From Pseudomonadota bacterium (GTDB taxonomy: Bacteria > Pseudomonadota > Gammaproteobacteria > Steroidobacterales > Steroidobacteraceae), in contig JAKBBE010000048.1 in NCBI GenBank assembly GCA_021826035.1, forward strand, positions 1 through 17,805: 17,805 nucleotides of DNA, given 5' to 3'. This document shows, piece after piece, positions 8,719 to 15,741 of this stretch (positions within the stretch are counted from its first letter, which is position 1; each line of letters starts with the position of its first letter). The notes beneath the pieces were generated by a model that did not search any database, had not been told where the DNA came from, and was given only the letters and a program-made list of their open reading frames with translations. Both the position numbers and the translations under genes were made by a program.

Positions 8719-8745
8719 GCCGCCGCTGCTCAGCGCAGCGGCGGC
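8719..8745 (-). terminator. GC-rich hairpin, likely terminator of the secreted-protein gene
   Basis: A perfect inverted repeat has 11-bp arms, GCCGCCGCTGC and GCAGCGGCGGC, around a 5-nt loop. It lies 8 bp past the stop of the minus-strand gene. On that strand it is followed by only a short T run (TTTCG), so it is a weak intrinsic terminator by the usual criteria. It also lies about 220 bp beyond the arginase-like gene and could stop converging transcription. Confidence 0.6.
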
Positions 8746-8753
8746 CCTAGCGA

Positions 8754-9443
8754 TCACTCGACGGTGATGCGCGTTGCGCTCACGGTGCCGACGATCACGA
8801 ATGCCACGGGCGCGCCGTTCGTATCGGTGATCGGCGTGCTGCTGCCGTCGTTCACGTATTGCGTCAGGGTAAACGTGCCACGGTAGGAGCTGCCATCCTT
8901 GCTGAGCGTGAGCGTCTCCTGGATGTTCGTGGGTCCGAATGCGTGGAACGTCTCGTCGATTCCGCCCGGAATCTGTGCCCAGGAGTTGGTCGCACCCGGG
9001 TGATAATCCGGAATCCAGGAGAGGGCCCAATGATTGAGCTTGTAGTTCGACGAGCCAATCTGCTTCCACACGCCCATGCAGAAGCTGCCGCTGGCCGGTG
9101 CGCGGCTCGAGTTCATGAGCTCGGTGCCATCATCGTGCCAGGTTACGTAACCGGCATCGACCGGCGTCCCGTCAGGAAGCGGCAGCGCCCTGCTGGGCGC
9201 TCCCGTGCCCACATCGCCCTCTGCCGTGAAGGTGAATTTCCACAATCCCGTTATTGCGAAGGTGGCATAGGGGCCATACCACGCGCGCGGCTGGGAGTTG
9301 CGATCGCCTTCGTGGTAGACCATCGGCTTGAACGAGCCGGCTCCCAGGGTCGCCGGGCCGCATCCGGCGAGCGCCTGGCCGCTCTCGAAACTGAATGTCG
9401 CGAGCGCACACAGGAGCAGCGTCGATCTGATCAGGATCTTCAT
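8754..9443 (-). CDS. Secreted protein of unknown function
   Basis: This 229-residue protein begins with a signal peptide: a positive N terminus (MKILIR), a Leu-rich core and a likely cleavage after ALA near residue 26, giving a mature chain starting GCGP. Export to the periplasm or beyond is expected; there is no lipobox or membrane anchor. The mature part is rich in Gly, Thr, Trp and Tyr and looks beta-rich. Two mature cysteines (GCGP and SGSFCMGVW) could form a disulfide. Memorable blocks are DAGYVTWHDDGTE, NHWALSW and GGIDETFH, which look like a conserved uncharacterised family, but I cannot assign a function. The ATG at 9443 is preceded by GGGGGA about 6 nt upstream, and the signal peptide confirms it; the frame is open further upstream but without signal-like sequence. 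It is divergent from the LytS-like operon. Confidence 0.85.
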   Translation of the reverse strand: MKILIRSTLLLCALATFSFESGQALAGCGPATLGAGSFKPMVYHEGDRNSQPRAWYGPYATFAITGLWKFTFTAEGDVGTGAPSRALPLPDGTPVDAGYVTWHDDGTELMNSSRAPASGSFCMGVWKQIGSSNYKLNHWALSWIPDYHPGATNSWAQIPGGIDETFHAFGPTNIQETLTLSKDGSSYRGTFTLTQYVNDGSSTPITDTNGAPVAFVIVGTVSATRITVE

Positions 9444-9608
9444 GGTGTTTCCCCCTGGCAGGTGACAGATGGCTGAACAGGAGCTTGCAGGGTGGTCCCC
9501 GCGGTGCGACACGGCGTGCACTTTCCGACGAATCGCGGTTTTTGCGGGGCGAATGCGGCCTTTGGCCGCGCGAGCGCCTGTCCACGGGTAGGCGCTTTCG
9601 CAGGAAAC

Positions 9609-9677
9609 CCCCGATATCAGGACGCGCGAAGCGGCTTGCGGCGTGACTTGCAGCGGGTAGGTTGGTTACTATCGGGG
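9609..9677. promoter_or_regulatory. Inverted repeat in the divergent promoter region
   Basis: CCCCGATA (9609-9616) and TATCGGGG (9670-9677) form 8-bp perfect inverted arms 53 bp apart, just upstream of the sensor-kinase ATG at 9697. A TACTAT at 9667-9672 overlaps the right arm and could be its -10, but no well-spaced -35 is seen. A regulatory role, for example in autoregulation by the LytTR regulator, is inference only. Confidence 0.25.
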
Positions 9678-9696
9678 CGCTGACTCATGTGACACC

Positions 9697-10776
9697 ATGA
9701 ATGCCACCGCCATTGCGCTGCCGATCCGCGCGCATCTCCAATGGGGGCGCCTGCGCGGGCTCTATAACGGCCTGGGCTATGTCCTGGCGATGTGCCTGTT
9801 GTGTAATCTCTGGTGGACCGCCGAGGGGAGGCTTCCGGAACTCGTGTCGGGTCATTGGGGCGCGTTCGTGCGCGGGTTCTTCTCCGATGGATGGGCGGGG
9901 GCGCTCACCATGCTTCCGGCCCCGCTACTGATCCCGCCCGCCGTAAATCTCGCGCCGCGCTCAGCCCTCGCCCGATTCATCTGGCTGTCCGCACTGACGA
10001 TCCCACTGTGGTGGTGGTGCTTGGCAGTGGTCGGGGGCGTGCATTTCGGATGGAATTGGCCGAGCCTGGGCTTTGTGATCAATGGATTCCTCACACCCGG
10101 GGCGGCGGTCGGCGTGTGCGCCTATCACAGCCAGGGTCGCGAGGCGGCGGACGCGCTCCTGCGTGCCCAGATCGAACGCGCGAGTCTGGATGGGGAATTA
10201 ATGCAGGCGCAACTTCAGTTGCTGCGAGCCCAGATCGAGCCGCACTTCCTCTTCAATACGCTCTCCGTCGTTCGCGTCCTCTCGCGCAACGATCGTGCCG
10301 CGACCGTGACGATGCTGGATCATCTCATCCGCTACTTCGAGGCGGCCGTTCCGCGCCTGCGCGACAACGAGGTGCCGCTGGCTCAGGAGCTGGAGCTGGT
10401 GGATGCATACCTCGCCATTTACCGCGCACGCATGGGCGCGCGCCTGAATTATCAAATCGCGGCAGGGGAAGAGCTCGGGCGCTGCAGGATTCCCTCCATG
10501 ATGCTGCTCACGCTCGTCGAGAACGCGATCAAGCACGGTGTCAGCCCGCTAGTGGAAGGTGGGCTGGTCCATGTCAGTGCGCGCTGCGAGCGCGGCCGGC
10601 TGCTCCTGCAGGTCGCCGATTCAGGGCGGGGGCTCGAGGTGCGGCACGGTCATGGCACGGGCTTGGCAAACATCCGTCAGCGGCTCCTCTTGATGTACGG
10701 AAGGGAGGGGGAGCTGACGCTTCGCGCCGCCGAGCCGCGGGGCATGATTGTCAGTATCTGCGTGCCGGCGCGGTGA
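9697..10776 (+). CDS. LytS/YehU-type membrane sensor histidine kinase
   Basis: This 359-residue protein has about four N-terminal hydrophobic segments (roughly 26-40, 67-87, 94-115 and 124-143). A linker helix leads to a His_kinase domain with AQIEPHFLFNT, whose phospho-acceptor is probably His183. A HATPase_c domain follows with N-box LVENAIKHG (Asn276), DSGRGLE and the glycine-rich GHGTGLANIRQRL. It should autophosphorylate in response to a membrane or extracellular cue and pass phosphate to the LytTR regulator encoded two genes downstream. There is no large periplasmic domain, so sensing is likely within the membrane. The start at 9697 is supported by position and membrane topology; the ribosome binding site is poor. 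It begins a three-gene operon with 4-bp spacing to the next gene. Confidence 0.94.
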   Translation: MNATAIALPIRAHLQWGRLRGLYNGLGYVLAMCLLCNLWWTAEGRLPELVSGHWGAFVRGFFSDGWAGALTMLPAPLLIPPAVNLAPRSALARFIWLSALTIPLWWWCLAVVGGVHFGWNWPSLGFVINGFLTPGAAVGVCAYHSQGREAADALLRAQIERASLDGELMQAQLQLLRAQIEPHFLFNTLSVVRVLSRNDRAATVTMLDHLIRYFEAAVPRLRDNEVPLAQELELVDAYLAIYRARMGARLNYQIAAGEELGRCRIPSMMLLTLVENAIKHGVSPLVEGGLVHVSARCERGRLLLQVADSGRGLEVRHGHGTGLANIRQRLLLMYGREGELTLRAAEPRGMIVSICVPAR

Positions 10777-10780
10777 CGCG

Positions 10781-11431
10781 ATGACGCAGGTGCTGAGTGT
10801 GCTGCGTGCGACTTGGCGGGCGGTTCTTGTGACGCAAAGTCTGGGCGCGCTCTTTGCCCTATACCCGTGGCTGGAGCAGTGGCATGGACCTGATCAGCCC
10901 TCATTGGTCGCGAGCCTGTTGAGTCAGTCGGTGATGGCCGCACTGGTGCTGATAGCGGCACTGGTCTGCGATGAGGCCGTGCGGCGGGGTATGCAGCCGT
11001 GGCGGGCATTTGTGATTGCACTGCTGTGTGCCTCCAGCGTCAACGTAATCATTCAGTGGCTCGTCGTCTCTGGCGGCCACTTTGAAGAGCCTGACGCGCT
11101 TGCGAGCTTCAGTGCCTTCATGGATGTCGCCACCTATTGGGGCACCGCCCTGATGGTGTACGTGAACCGCCGCAGTGCGCAGCGACTGCTGCGTCGAATT
11201 CGAGCCACGGAGCTGGAGCGCGTGCGCGCCGAGCAGCAACTGATCGCCTCCCGGCTCGCAGCTGTCGAAGTCCAGATCGACCCCACTGCGGTGCTGCGCG
11301 AGCTCGCGGACGCGCGTGATCTATATGCGAGCGGCGACGCGGGCGCCGGGGAGCGGATCGAATCCCTCATCGGACGGCTTCGCGATAGTGTGGGGCGCGG
11401 CACGCCGTCCTCGGGCGGAGGGCTGGCTTGA
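10781..11431 (+). CDS. Membrane protein resembling a histidine kinase without catalytic parts
   Basis: This 216-residue protein has about four hydrophobic segments (in the first 125 residues) and then a charged helical region (RIRATELERVRAEQQL). The C terminus aligns by eye with the dimerisation helix of the preceding kinase: VEVQIDPTAVL corresponds to LRAQIEPHFLF, so the phospho-acceptor His becomes Thr169, and both continue with an acidic helix ending near LIGRLRDS / LIRYFEAA. No ATPase domain follows. It cannot be a kinase by itself; a regulatory partner or heterodimer subunit of the upstream sensor is the likeliest role (inference). The ATG at 10781 lies 4 bp after the upstream stop, and the stop overlaps the next start as TTGA, so all three genes are probably coupled. 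A degraded duplicate of the kinase is the alternative. Confidence 0.85.
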   Translation: MTQVLSVLRATWRAVLVTQSLGALFALYPWLEQWHGPDQPSLVASLLSQSVMAALVLIAALVCDEAVRRGMQPWRAFVIALLCASSVNVIIQWLVVSGGHFEEPDALASFSAFMDVATYWGTALMVYVNRRSAQRLLRRIRATELERVRAEQQLIASRLAAVEVQIDPTAVLRELADARDLYASGDAGAGERIESLIGRLRDSVGRGTPSSGGGLA

Positions 11432-12189
11432 GCGTGTCCGCGATCGGAGCCGTGATTGCGGAGGACGAGCCACTCGTCCGGCAGGAGATCCGGGACGTAC
11501 TCGCGCGGCTGTGGCCCGAGCTCGACGTCCTGGCGGAGGTCGGAGACGGTATCGCGGCGCTGGCGGCGCTGGATCGTCTCCAACCGCAAGTGCTCTTTCT
11601 CGACATCCAGATGCCCGGTCTGAACGGACTCGAGGTTGCGCAACGCCTGAACGGTCGCGCGCATGTGGTGTTCATCACGGCTTTCGACCGCTACGCCGTC
11701 ACCGCCTTCGAGCAAGGCGCGCTCGACTATGTCGTGAAACCCATCTCCCCTGAGCGCATGCAGCTTACGGTAGACCGCCTGCGTTCACGGCTGTCGAGCC
11801 CGCCCGCGGACCTGAATCGCATCGCCGAGCTGCTGCGGGAAATCGCACCCGCGAAAGCCAAGTACCTGAGGTGGCTTACCGTGCCTCAGGGCGCGGAACT
11901 GCGGGTCCTCTCGGTAACCGAGATCTCATACCTGCGGGCCGACCAGAAGTACACCACCGTGGTTACGGCAGGCGGCTCATTCTTGCTCACATCCTCGCTG
12001 CGCCAGCTCAAGGAGAAGCTCGATCCGCAGATTTTCTGGCAGATTCATCGTGGCATCGTGGTCAATGTCAGCGCCATTGATCGGATCTACCGCAGTTTCC
12101 GCGGAGCGCTTGAGATCAGGGTGAAGGGGCGAGCAGAGCTGCTTCCGGTGAGTGCGCCGCACGCGCACCAATTCCGCGAATCGCACTAG
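11428..12189 (+). CDS. LytTR-family response regulator
   Basis: This 253-residue protein has a receiver domain and a LytTR DNA-binding domain. The receiver shows the acidic pair in AEDEP, the phospho-acceptor Asp59 in FLDIQMPGLNG, the switch Thr in FITAF and Lys104 in VVKPI. The LytTR domain (about 150-250) has EISYLRADQKYTTV, the FWQIHRGIVVN segment and ends LPVSAPHAHQFRES, as in AlgR/YehT/LytR-type regulators. It should bind DNA as a dimer when phosphorylated by the LytS-like kinase. I prefer TTG 11428, which overlaps the previous stop and has GGAGGG (11417-11422) 5 nt upstream; GTG 11434 is an alternative in the same frame, two codons later. Targets are unknown; the operon promoter or the divergent secreted-protein gene are candidates. 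Confidence 0.95.
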   Translation: MSVSAIGAVIAEDEPLVRQEIRDVLARLWPELDVLAEVGDGIAALAALDRLQPQVLFLDIQMPGLNGLEVAQRLNGRAHVVFITAFDRYAVTAFEQGALDYVVKPISPERMQLTVDRLRSRLSSPPADLNRIAELLREIAPAKAKYLRWLTVPQGAELRVLSVTEISYLRADQKYTTVVTAGGSFLLTSSLRQLKEKLDPQIFWQIHRGIVVNVSAIDRIYRSFRGALEIRVKGRAELLPVSAPHAHQFRESH

Positions 12190-12673
12190 CGTCGCTGAAT
12201 GTCAGTGACTGTTACGACAAGCGGTGCGAAGTGAGTGAAAGCTCGAAAACATCGACAGTGCGGCAGGTGCCGCGATCCGGGTGAGCCCGACAACAGTTGC
12301 GTGGAAGCGGTACCCGGTGGCACGGATTTGTCACGGCTTTCCGCTCGGGAGCGGTCACGCTGCGCATTAGCGAGTGCAGCGGTTCGTCGTCACTTCGTCT
12401 CGATGCGGCAGGCGCGTCGCGAAGGTGCGCATTCCACACCGTCGTGAGCACGATTTCCACGCGATGGTGAATGGCGATTCCGCGGGAACTTGAATGGCGT
12501 TCCGGCTGATCGTGAACCCTTTCGCGCCCCGCGTGGCGCAGTGTTCACGATTGTGGAAGGGCGTTCACCCTCGTGGCGCGGGGAGCAGACGGCAGAGATT
12601 GATCGGAATGCCGACCGCGTAGCCTTGGGCCCTTCTGTCCCGAGCATCCGGGTCGATGCCGAGCGAGGACCCG
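12190..12673. other. Gap after the LytTR operon, nothing assigned
   Basis: I see no convincing gene. Both strands contain frames with Arg/Ser-rich, unfamiliar translations. Small dyads are present, for example TCGTG-AG-CACGA near 12443, but none followed by a T run. A terminator for the upstream operon is expected here and not evident. Confidence 0.4.
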
Positions 12674-12832
12674 ATGTCGAAGCTGAAGCAGCTGATCGCG
12701 CAGCAGACGGGCGAGCTGAGCGTGTGGGCCGAGGGCTCGGGCGGTCCACTGGAGCTGGCACTTTCTGATCCGGACCGGATCACCCTGGAAGCCTGCAGCC
12801 TTCCCTGGAGTGGTCGGGGTCACAGGACTTGA
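12674..12832 (+). CDS. Possible small protein of 52 residues (uncertain)
   Basis: An ATG at 12674 follows GAGGA with about 4 nt spacing and opens a 52-codon frame that starts MSKLKQLIAQQTGELSVWAE, a more protein-like composition than its surroundings. The last third runs into the tRNA-end repeat at 12786-12835 and stops inside it (TGA 12830-12832), so the original 3' end may have been replaced by the repeat. No family recognised. It could equally be a chance frame or the remnant of a longer gene. Confidence 0.25.
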   Translation: MSKLKQLIAQQTGELSVWAEGSGGPLELALSDPDRITLEACSLPWSGRGHRT

Positions 12833-12835
12833 ACC
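12786..12835. repeat. Copy of the tRNA-Pro 3' end plus flank (remnant)
   Basis: This 50-bp stretch matches 17654-17703 at 43 of 50 positions without gaps. The right half (12811-12835) is the minus-strand 3' end of tRNA-Pro: CCA, discriminator, acceptor arm and most of the T arm. The left half matches the DNA immediately downstream of the tRNA. No 5' half of a tRNA follows, so it is not a gene. A shared TTCTGATCC further left (12763-12771 and 17628-17636) hints that the homology once went further. It may be an old attachment-site duplicate or the relic of a duplicated tRNA locus. Confidence 0.7.
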
Positions 12836-12890
12836 GATTAACAGGGCCAGGGGCTACCGTTTAACGTCTGCGGGTGCGATGCGACGAATC

Positions 12891-13421
12891 TCACCACAGC
12901 AGGTCGTCTGGCACGTCATCAGAGGGAGCTGCGTCGTGGGCGACGCCACTTCCGATCACCGCGCGCTCATCGCGCTCGCGAATACGAGCCGCAATTTCTG
13001 CTGGTACGAGCTCATAGCCTCCGTTGCGGCGCACGATCGCGATCTCGCCACGGGTCAGCCGCTCACGCACAAAGCGATCTGCGGGGATGCTGCGTATCTT
13101 CTTGCCATCGACAAAATTGTATCGCTCATCAGTCTGAGGTCGCGGCAAGCAGCTCTGTTGGATCAGTTGCTCGATCTGCGCGAGGCGGGCTTTTTTGTCC
13201 GCCTGTTCCTTTTGTTGGCGATTCAGCTCCTGATCGCGGGTCGTTTTGGCAAGCCGCGAGCGCTGCGAAGCGAGTTCCGCGTCGGACGGCGTCGCGCGCT
13301 TTTCCTTCGCCAGATGCTGTCGCTCCCGTTGTTGTTGCCGCAGCTGCCGCTCGGTTTCCTTGGCCTGCTTTTCATTGACCAAGCCAGCCTGCAGCAACTG
13401 ATCGCGCAATGACATGCTCAT
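12891..13421 (-). CDS. DUF2058 family (YaiL-like) protein
   Basis: This 176-residue protein begins MSMSLRDQLLQAGLVNEKQ, the hallmark N terminus of the DUF2058/YaiL family. A long Gln/Arg/Lys/Glu-rich coiled-coil region follows (about 15-95: RQLRQQQRERQHLAKEKRA). A compact C-terminal part contains RYNFVDGKKIRSIPADRFVRERLTRGEIAIVRRNGGYELVP. Family members are described as nucleoprotein- or polynucleotide-associated; the molecular role is not established. Met at 13421 or the one at 13415 could be the start; I took the first, with GAGTGG about 6 nt upstream. The frame is open up to 13457, but those residues fall outside the family pattern. A remnant of tRNA-Pro lies 55 bp beyond its stop. It stands alone and is usually a housekeeping-type gene in gammaproteobacteria. 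Confidence 0.9.
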   Translation of the reverse strand: MSMSLRDQLLQAGLVNEKQAKETERQLRQQQRERQHLAKEKRATPSDAELASQRSRLAKTTRDQELNRQQKEQADKKARLAQIEQLIQQSCLPRPQTDERYNFVDGKKIRSIPADRFVRERLTRGEIAIVRRNGGYELVPAEIAARIRERDERAVIGSGVAHDAAPSDDVPDDLLW

Positions 13422-13490
13422 GACAAACCACTCAGCGTTACGAGGACCGTGCTCCAACCACGTCTATGCGGCCGCAGCTTTCGGCGGCCG

Positions 13491-13496
13491 ATTATG
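13491..13496 (-). promoter_or_regulatory. Possible -10 for the DUF2058 gene
   Basis: Read on the minus strand this is CATAAT, about 70 bp upstream of the start at 13421. A 10-bp palindrome, TCGACGTCGA (13507-13516), lies where a -35 would be, with only weak resemblance to TTGACA. Tentative. Confidence 0.3.
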
Positions 13497-13516
13497 CCGC
13501 ATTCTCTCGACGTCGA

Positions 13517-14050
13517 TCGTCCTGAGTGCTTGCGTTTTGGTGGCGGTCAGGAGTCGGACCTGTCGCGACTGGCGCGTGAAGCTGTCGACACGAGATGACG
13601 CCGGCCGCGCCCTTGGGGTGCCGGCGATGGGGAGCGGTACGAAAATAGCGACGGACTCTCGGCGCGGCAGTCCGCGGTGACATCGGACACGGTATCTGGT
13701 GATACCAAGTCTTCAGCCCGAGCCGCTTTCCAGCCCAGTCTCACCGCTGCCGCGAACGCTCAGGCGTGTGGATGTTGTCGCTATGCCAGCGGATCAAATG
13801 CCCGCACGTTGCATCGCGATTTGATTGGCGCGTGCATAGGGCTCAACTCTTGGGTGGTCTCAACGGTGGGTTGCATGCATCTAGTCGTGGCGTGCATGCC
13901 CATCGGAGTTCCTTCGCGAGCGCCGTTTAAGGCTGTCGCGGCGGCTCCGTCTGCCACCTGAGCTGGCGGGCACGTTCTGGGACGACTGAAGCTCGATCAA
14001 TGGCGTAGCAGGAATCTTGAGCCGGGCGGGGAGACGCCAAGTCGTGTCTC
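13517..14050. other. Non-coding stretch between DUF2058 and hipA
   Basis: No gene is supported. A perfect small hairpin GGTATC-TGGT-GATACC lies at 13691-13706. Around 13830-13890 the motif TGCAT recurs several times (GGCGCGTGCATAGG, TTGCATGCATC, GGCGTGCATGCC). Their function, if any, is unclear. Base composition falls towards AT at the right end as the hipA promoter is approached. Confidence 0.4.
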
Positions 14051-14067
14051 TATAAGTAAACTGCATA

Positions 14068-14116
14068 ATAGTGCTAAATAACGCGCCTATACGAACATAA
14101 ACAGCAGTATACTGCT
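14068..14116 (+). promoter_or_regulatory. hipA promoter with palindromic operator
   Basis: A perfect 14-bp palindrome AGCAGTATACTGCT (14103-14116) ends 4 bp before the hipA ATG. Its half-site AGCA(G/C)TAT appears a third time, inverted, at 14068-14075 (ATAGTGCT), about four helical turns upstream. The palindrome contains TATACT (14108-14113), a good -10, which would place transcription start at about 14120, essentially at the ATG. The region is AT-rich against a GC-rich background. By analogy with HipB-controlled operons, HipB, or HipAB, is the likely ligand. Confidence 0.6.
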
Positions 14117-14120
14117 AGTT

Positions 14121-15404
14121 ATGCAGATCGATATTCACCTCGACGGAGTCTGGCACACATGCGCTGCCGTTCTGCAGACGACCCCCGATTCGACACCGCG
14201 GGGATCGGTCCGGCTTCAATACGATACCGACTATGCGGTCGAGCACCTCGATGCCCAGGACTATCGCGCGCTCACGGTGCGTGCGCCCGTGGATCTGGGG
14301 ATTCGCACGCTCCCGCATTGGCCGGCGTTCCTCATCGACTTATTGCCGCAGGGGGCTGCGCGGCGCCGAATCGAACGCACGGCTGCCACCACCATTTCAG
14401 CCTGGGAGCTGCTCGAGCGCGGTGCTGCCAATCCCGTAGGAAATCTCAGAGTTCACCCCCTGCGGCCGCGACAGCCAGAGAGTCACTCTGGATTCGCATT
14501 GCAGGAGATGGTCGAACGCGGTGATGCCTTCGTCGACTACGCGGTCGAGTGCGGCGCAGCCGTTGCCGGGGCAACCGACACGCAGGGCGACGCTCCAAAA
14601 TTCTGGGTGGTCGAAGACGAGCATGGCCGCTGGCATCCGGACAGCGGTGAAATACCGTTTGGGATTCGCAAGCACGCGCTCCTGAAGTTCCCAGTGTCCG
14701 AATCCGGTCCGCGCGCGGCGGATATTCTGAGGCACGAGGCCGCCTATCAGCGCATTGCGGCGTGGTTCGGTCTTCGGGTGACCTCGCCTCTGCCCGAATT
14801 CACCGACGGCGCACTGCTCATTCCCCGCTTTGATCGTCGTGTGATTGATGGCAGGGAGATCCGGCTCGGTGTCGAAAGCCTGTATTCGATCTGCGGAGTC
14901 CTCGACTCGGCGCTCACAGTGCTTCGGCACGATCAGGTGCTGATCGCGCTGGCCCGGTGCGTCAGCGATTTTCGTACGGAGCTTACCGAATACGTGCGGC
15001 GGGATCTTTTCAATCTGGCGCTCGGCAACCGCGATAACCACGGGCGGAACGCCGCGGTGCTCAAGGATACCGACGGAACCATGGCGCTCGCGCCGATCTA
15101 CGATTTCGGCCCCGCGTTTCTTGATGCGCGGGCGATCGCGCGAGTGATTCGGTGGGAAGGGGAAGCGCCGGGAGGAGGGGAGTGGAGCCGCGTGCTGGAC
15201 CTGCTTGAGATCCGCTTCGAGGAAGCTGGACTTGCTTCGCCGCGCAAACCGCTCATGCAGATTTTTTGCGAGACTGCAGCGGTGTTCGAAACACTCCCGC
15301 AGGTGATGCGGCAATGTGGCGTCGACGAAGCCATCGTCGCGCACCGGCAGGACGACATCATCCGGCTCGCACATGGACTGCGAGCCTCAGGAGGGCGGCC
15401 TTGA
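14121..15404 (+). CDS. hipA: HipA-family toxin, serine/threonine kinase
   Basis: This 427-residue protein is a full-length HipA-like kinase (E. coli HipA has 440). It has the N-terminal subdomain (MQIDIHLDG...GSVRLQYDTDY), a nucleotide-loop region around GDAPKFWVV, the Lys in ALLKFP, HEAAYQRIAAWFGL, LIPRFDR, the catalytic loop GNRDNHGRN (Asp305) and the metal-binding DFG (Asp328). HipA toxins phosphorylate a translation factor, glutamyl-tRNA synthetase in E. coli, to induce growth arrest and persistence; the target here is unknown. No ribosome binding site precedes the ATG, and the predicted transcript starts at or next to it, so leaderless translation is likely. The antitoxin gene follows, overlapping by 4 bp, the reverse of the E. 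coli hipBA order. All active-site residues look intact, so this is probably a working toxin. Confidence 0.93.
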   Translation: MQIDIHLDGVWHTCAAVLQTTPDSTPRGSVRLQYDTDYAVEHLDAQDYRALTVRAPVDLGIRTLPHWPAFLIDLLPQGAARRRIERTAATTISAWELLERGAANPVGNLRVHPLRPRQPESHSGFALQEMVERGDAFVDYAVECGAAVAGATDTQGDAPKFWVVEDEHGRWHPDSGEIPFGIRKHALLKFPVSESGPRAADILRHEAAYQRIAAWFGLRVTSPLPEFTDGALLIPRFDRRVIDGREIRLGVESLYSICGVLDSALTVLRHDQVLIALARCVSDFRTELTEYVRRDLFNLALGNRDNHGRNAAVLKDTDGTMALAPIYDFGPAFLDARAIARVIRWEGEAPGGGEWSRVLDLLEIRFEEAGLASPRKPLMQIFCETAAVFETLPQVMRQCGVDEAIVAHRQDDIIRLAHGLRASGGRP

Positions 15405-15691
15405 GACGCGTGCACCGCAATCTGAAGCGTGATGAGATCGAAGCATTGCGAGATAAGCTGGCCGAGCTGGTGCCCCAGGCGCATGCCGAGATTCCGGAGC
15501 TGATCCGGACCATGAGGCTGATCGTGCGTAAGTCGCAAGCGGAATATGCGCATCTCTGCGGTGTTTCCCCCCGGGTCCTTGCCGACATCGAGGCCGGCAA
15601 AGGCGTGCAGACGACCGAGACGTTGGGAAAGCTGCTGCGGCCTTTCGGCTTTAAGCTTGGGGTCGTGGCTCCGCCCAGCAGCTCTATCTGA
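15401..15691 (+). CDS. hipB: HipB-like XRE-family antitoxin
   Basis: This 96-residue protein carries a helix-turn-helix of the XRE type (about 45-95: RKSQAEYAHLCGVSPRVLADIEAGKG followed by LGKLLRPFGFKLGV), as in HipB. It should bind HipA, neutralise it and repress the operon. I set the start at TTG 15401, overlapping the hipA stop as TTGA, because a full AGGAGGG (15389-15395) sits 5 nt upstream. The frame is open upstream to 15266 inside hipA, but that part is an out-of-frame shadow. GTG 15410 is an alternative but is 14 nt from the Shine-Dalgarno. The N-terminal 40 residues are charged and helical and may be the HipA-contacting part. Confidence 0.88.
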   Translation: MRRVHRNLKRDEIEALRDKLAELVPQAHAEIPELIRTMRLIVRKSQAEYAHLCGVSPRVLADIEAGKGVQTTETLGKLLRPFGFKLGVVAPPSSSI

Positions 15692-15723
15692 CACGCCCAG
15701 GCATCAACGAGGCGGCGGGCCTT

Positions 15724-15741
15724 GGGGCGTCGGGACGCCCC
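15724..15741 (+). terminator. Hairpin after hipB
   Basis: GGGGCGTC and GACGCCCC form perfect 8-bp arms with two bases between them (effectively a 7-bp stem with a 4-nt loop), 32 bp past the hipB stop. No T run follows, so it is a weak intrinsic terminator or a processing barrier. Confidence 0.45.

Noticed and set aside
12811..12890. A full second tRNA at the left repeat
   Set aside because: Only the 3' quarter is present. No matching 5' acceptor strand or anticodon arm is found within 80 bp, and the T stem has a mismatch.
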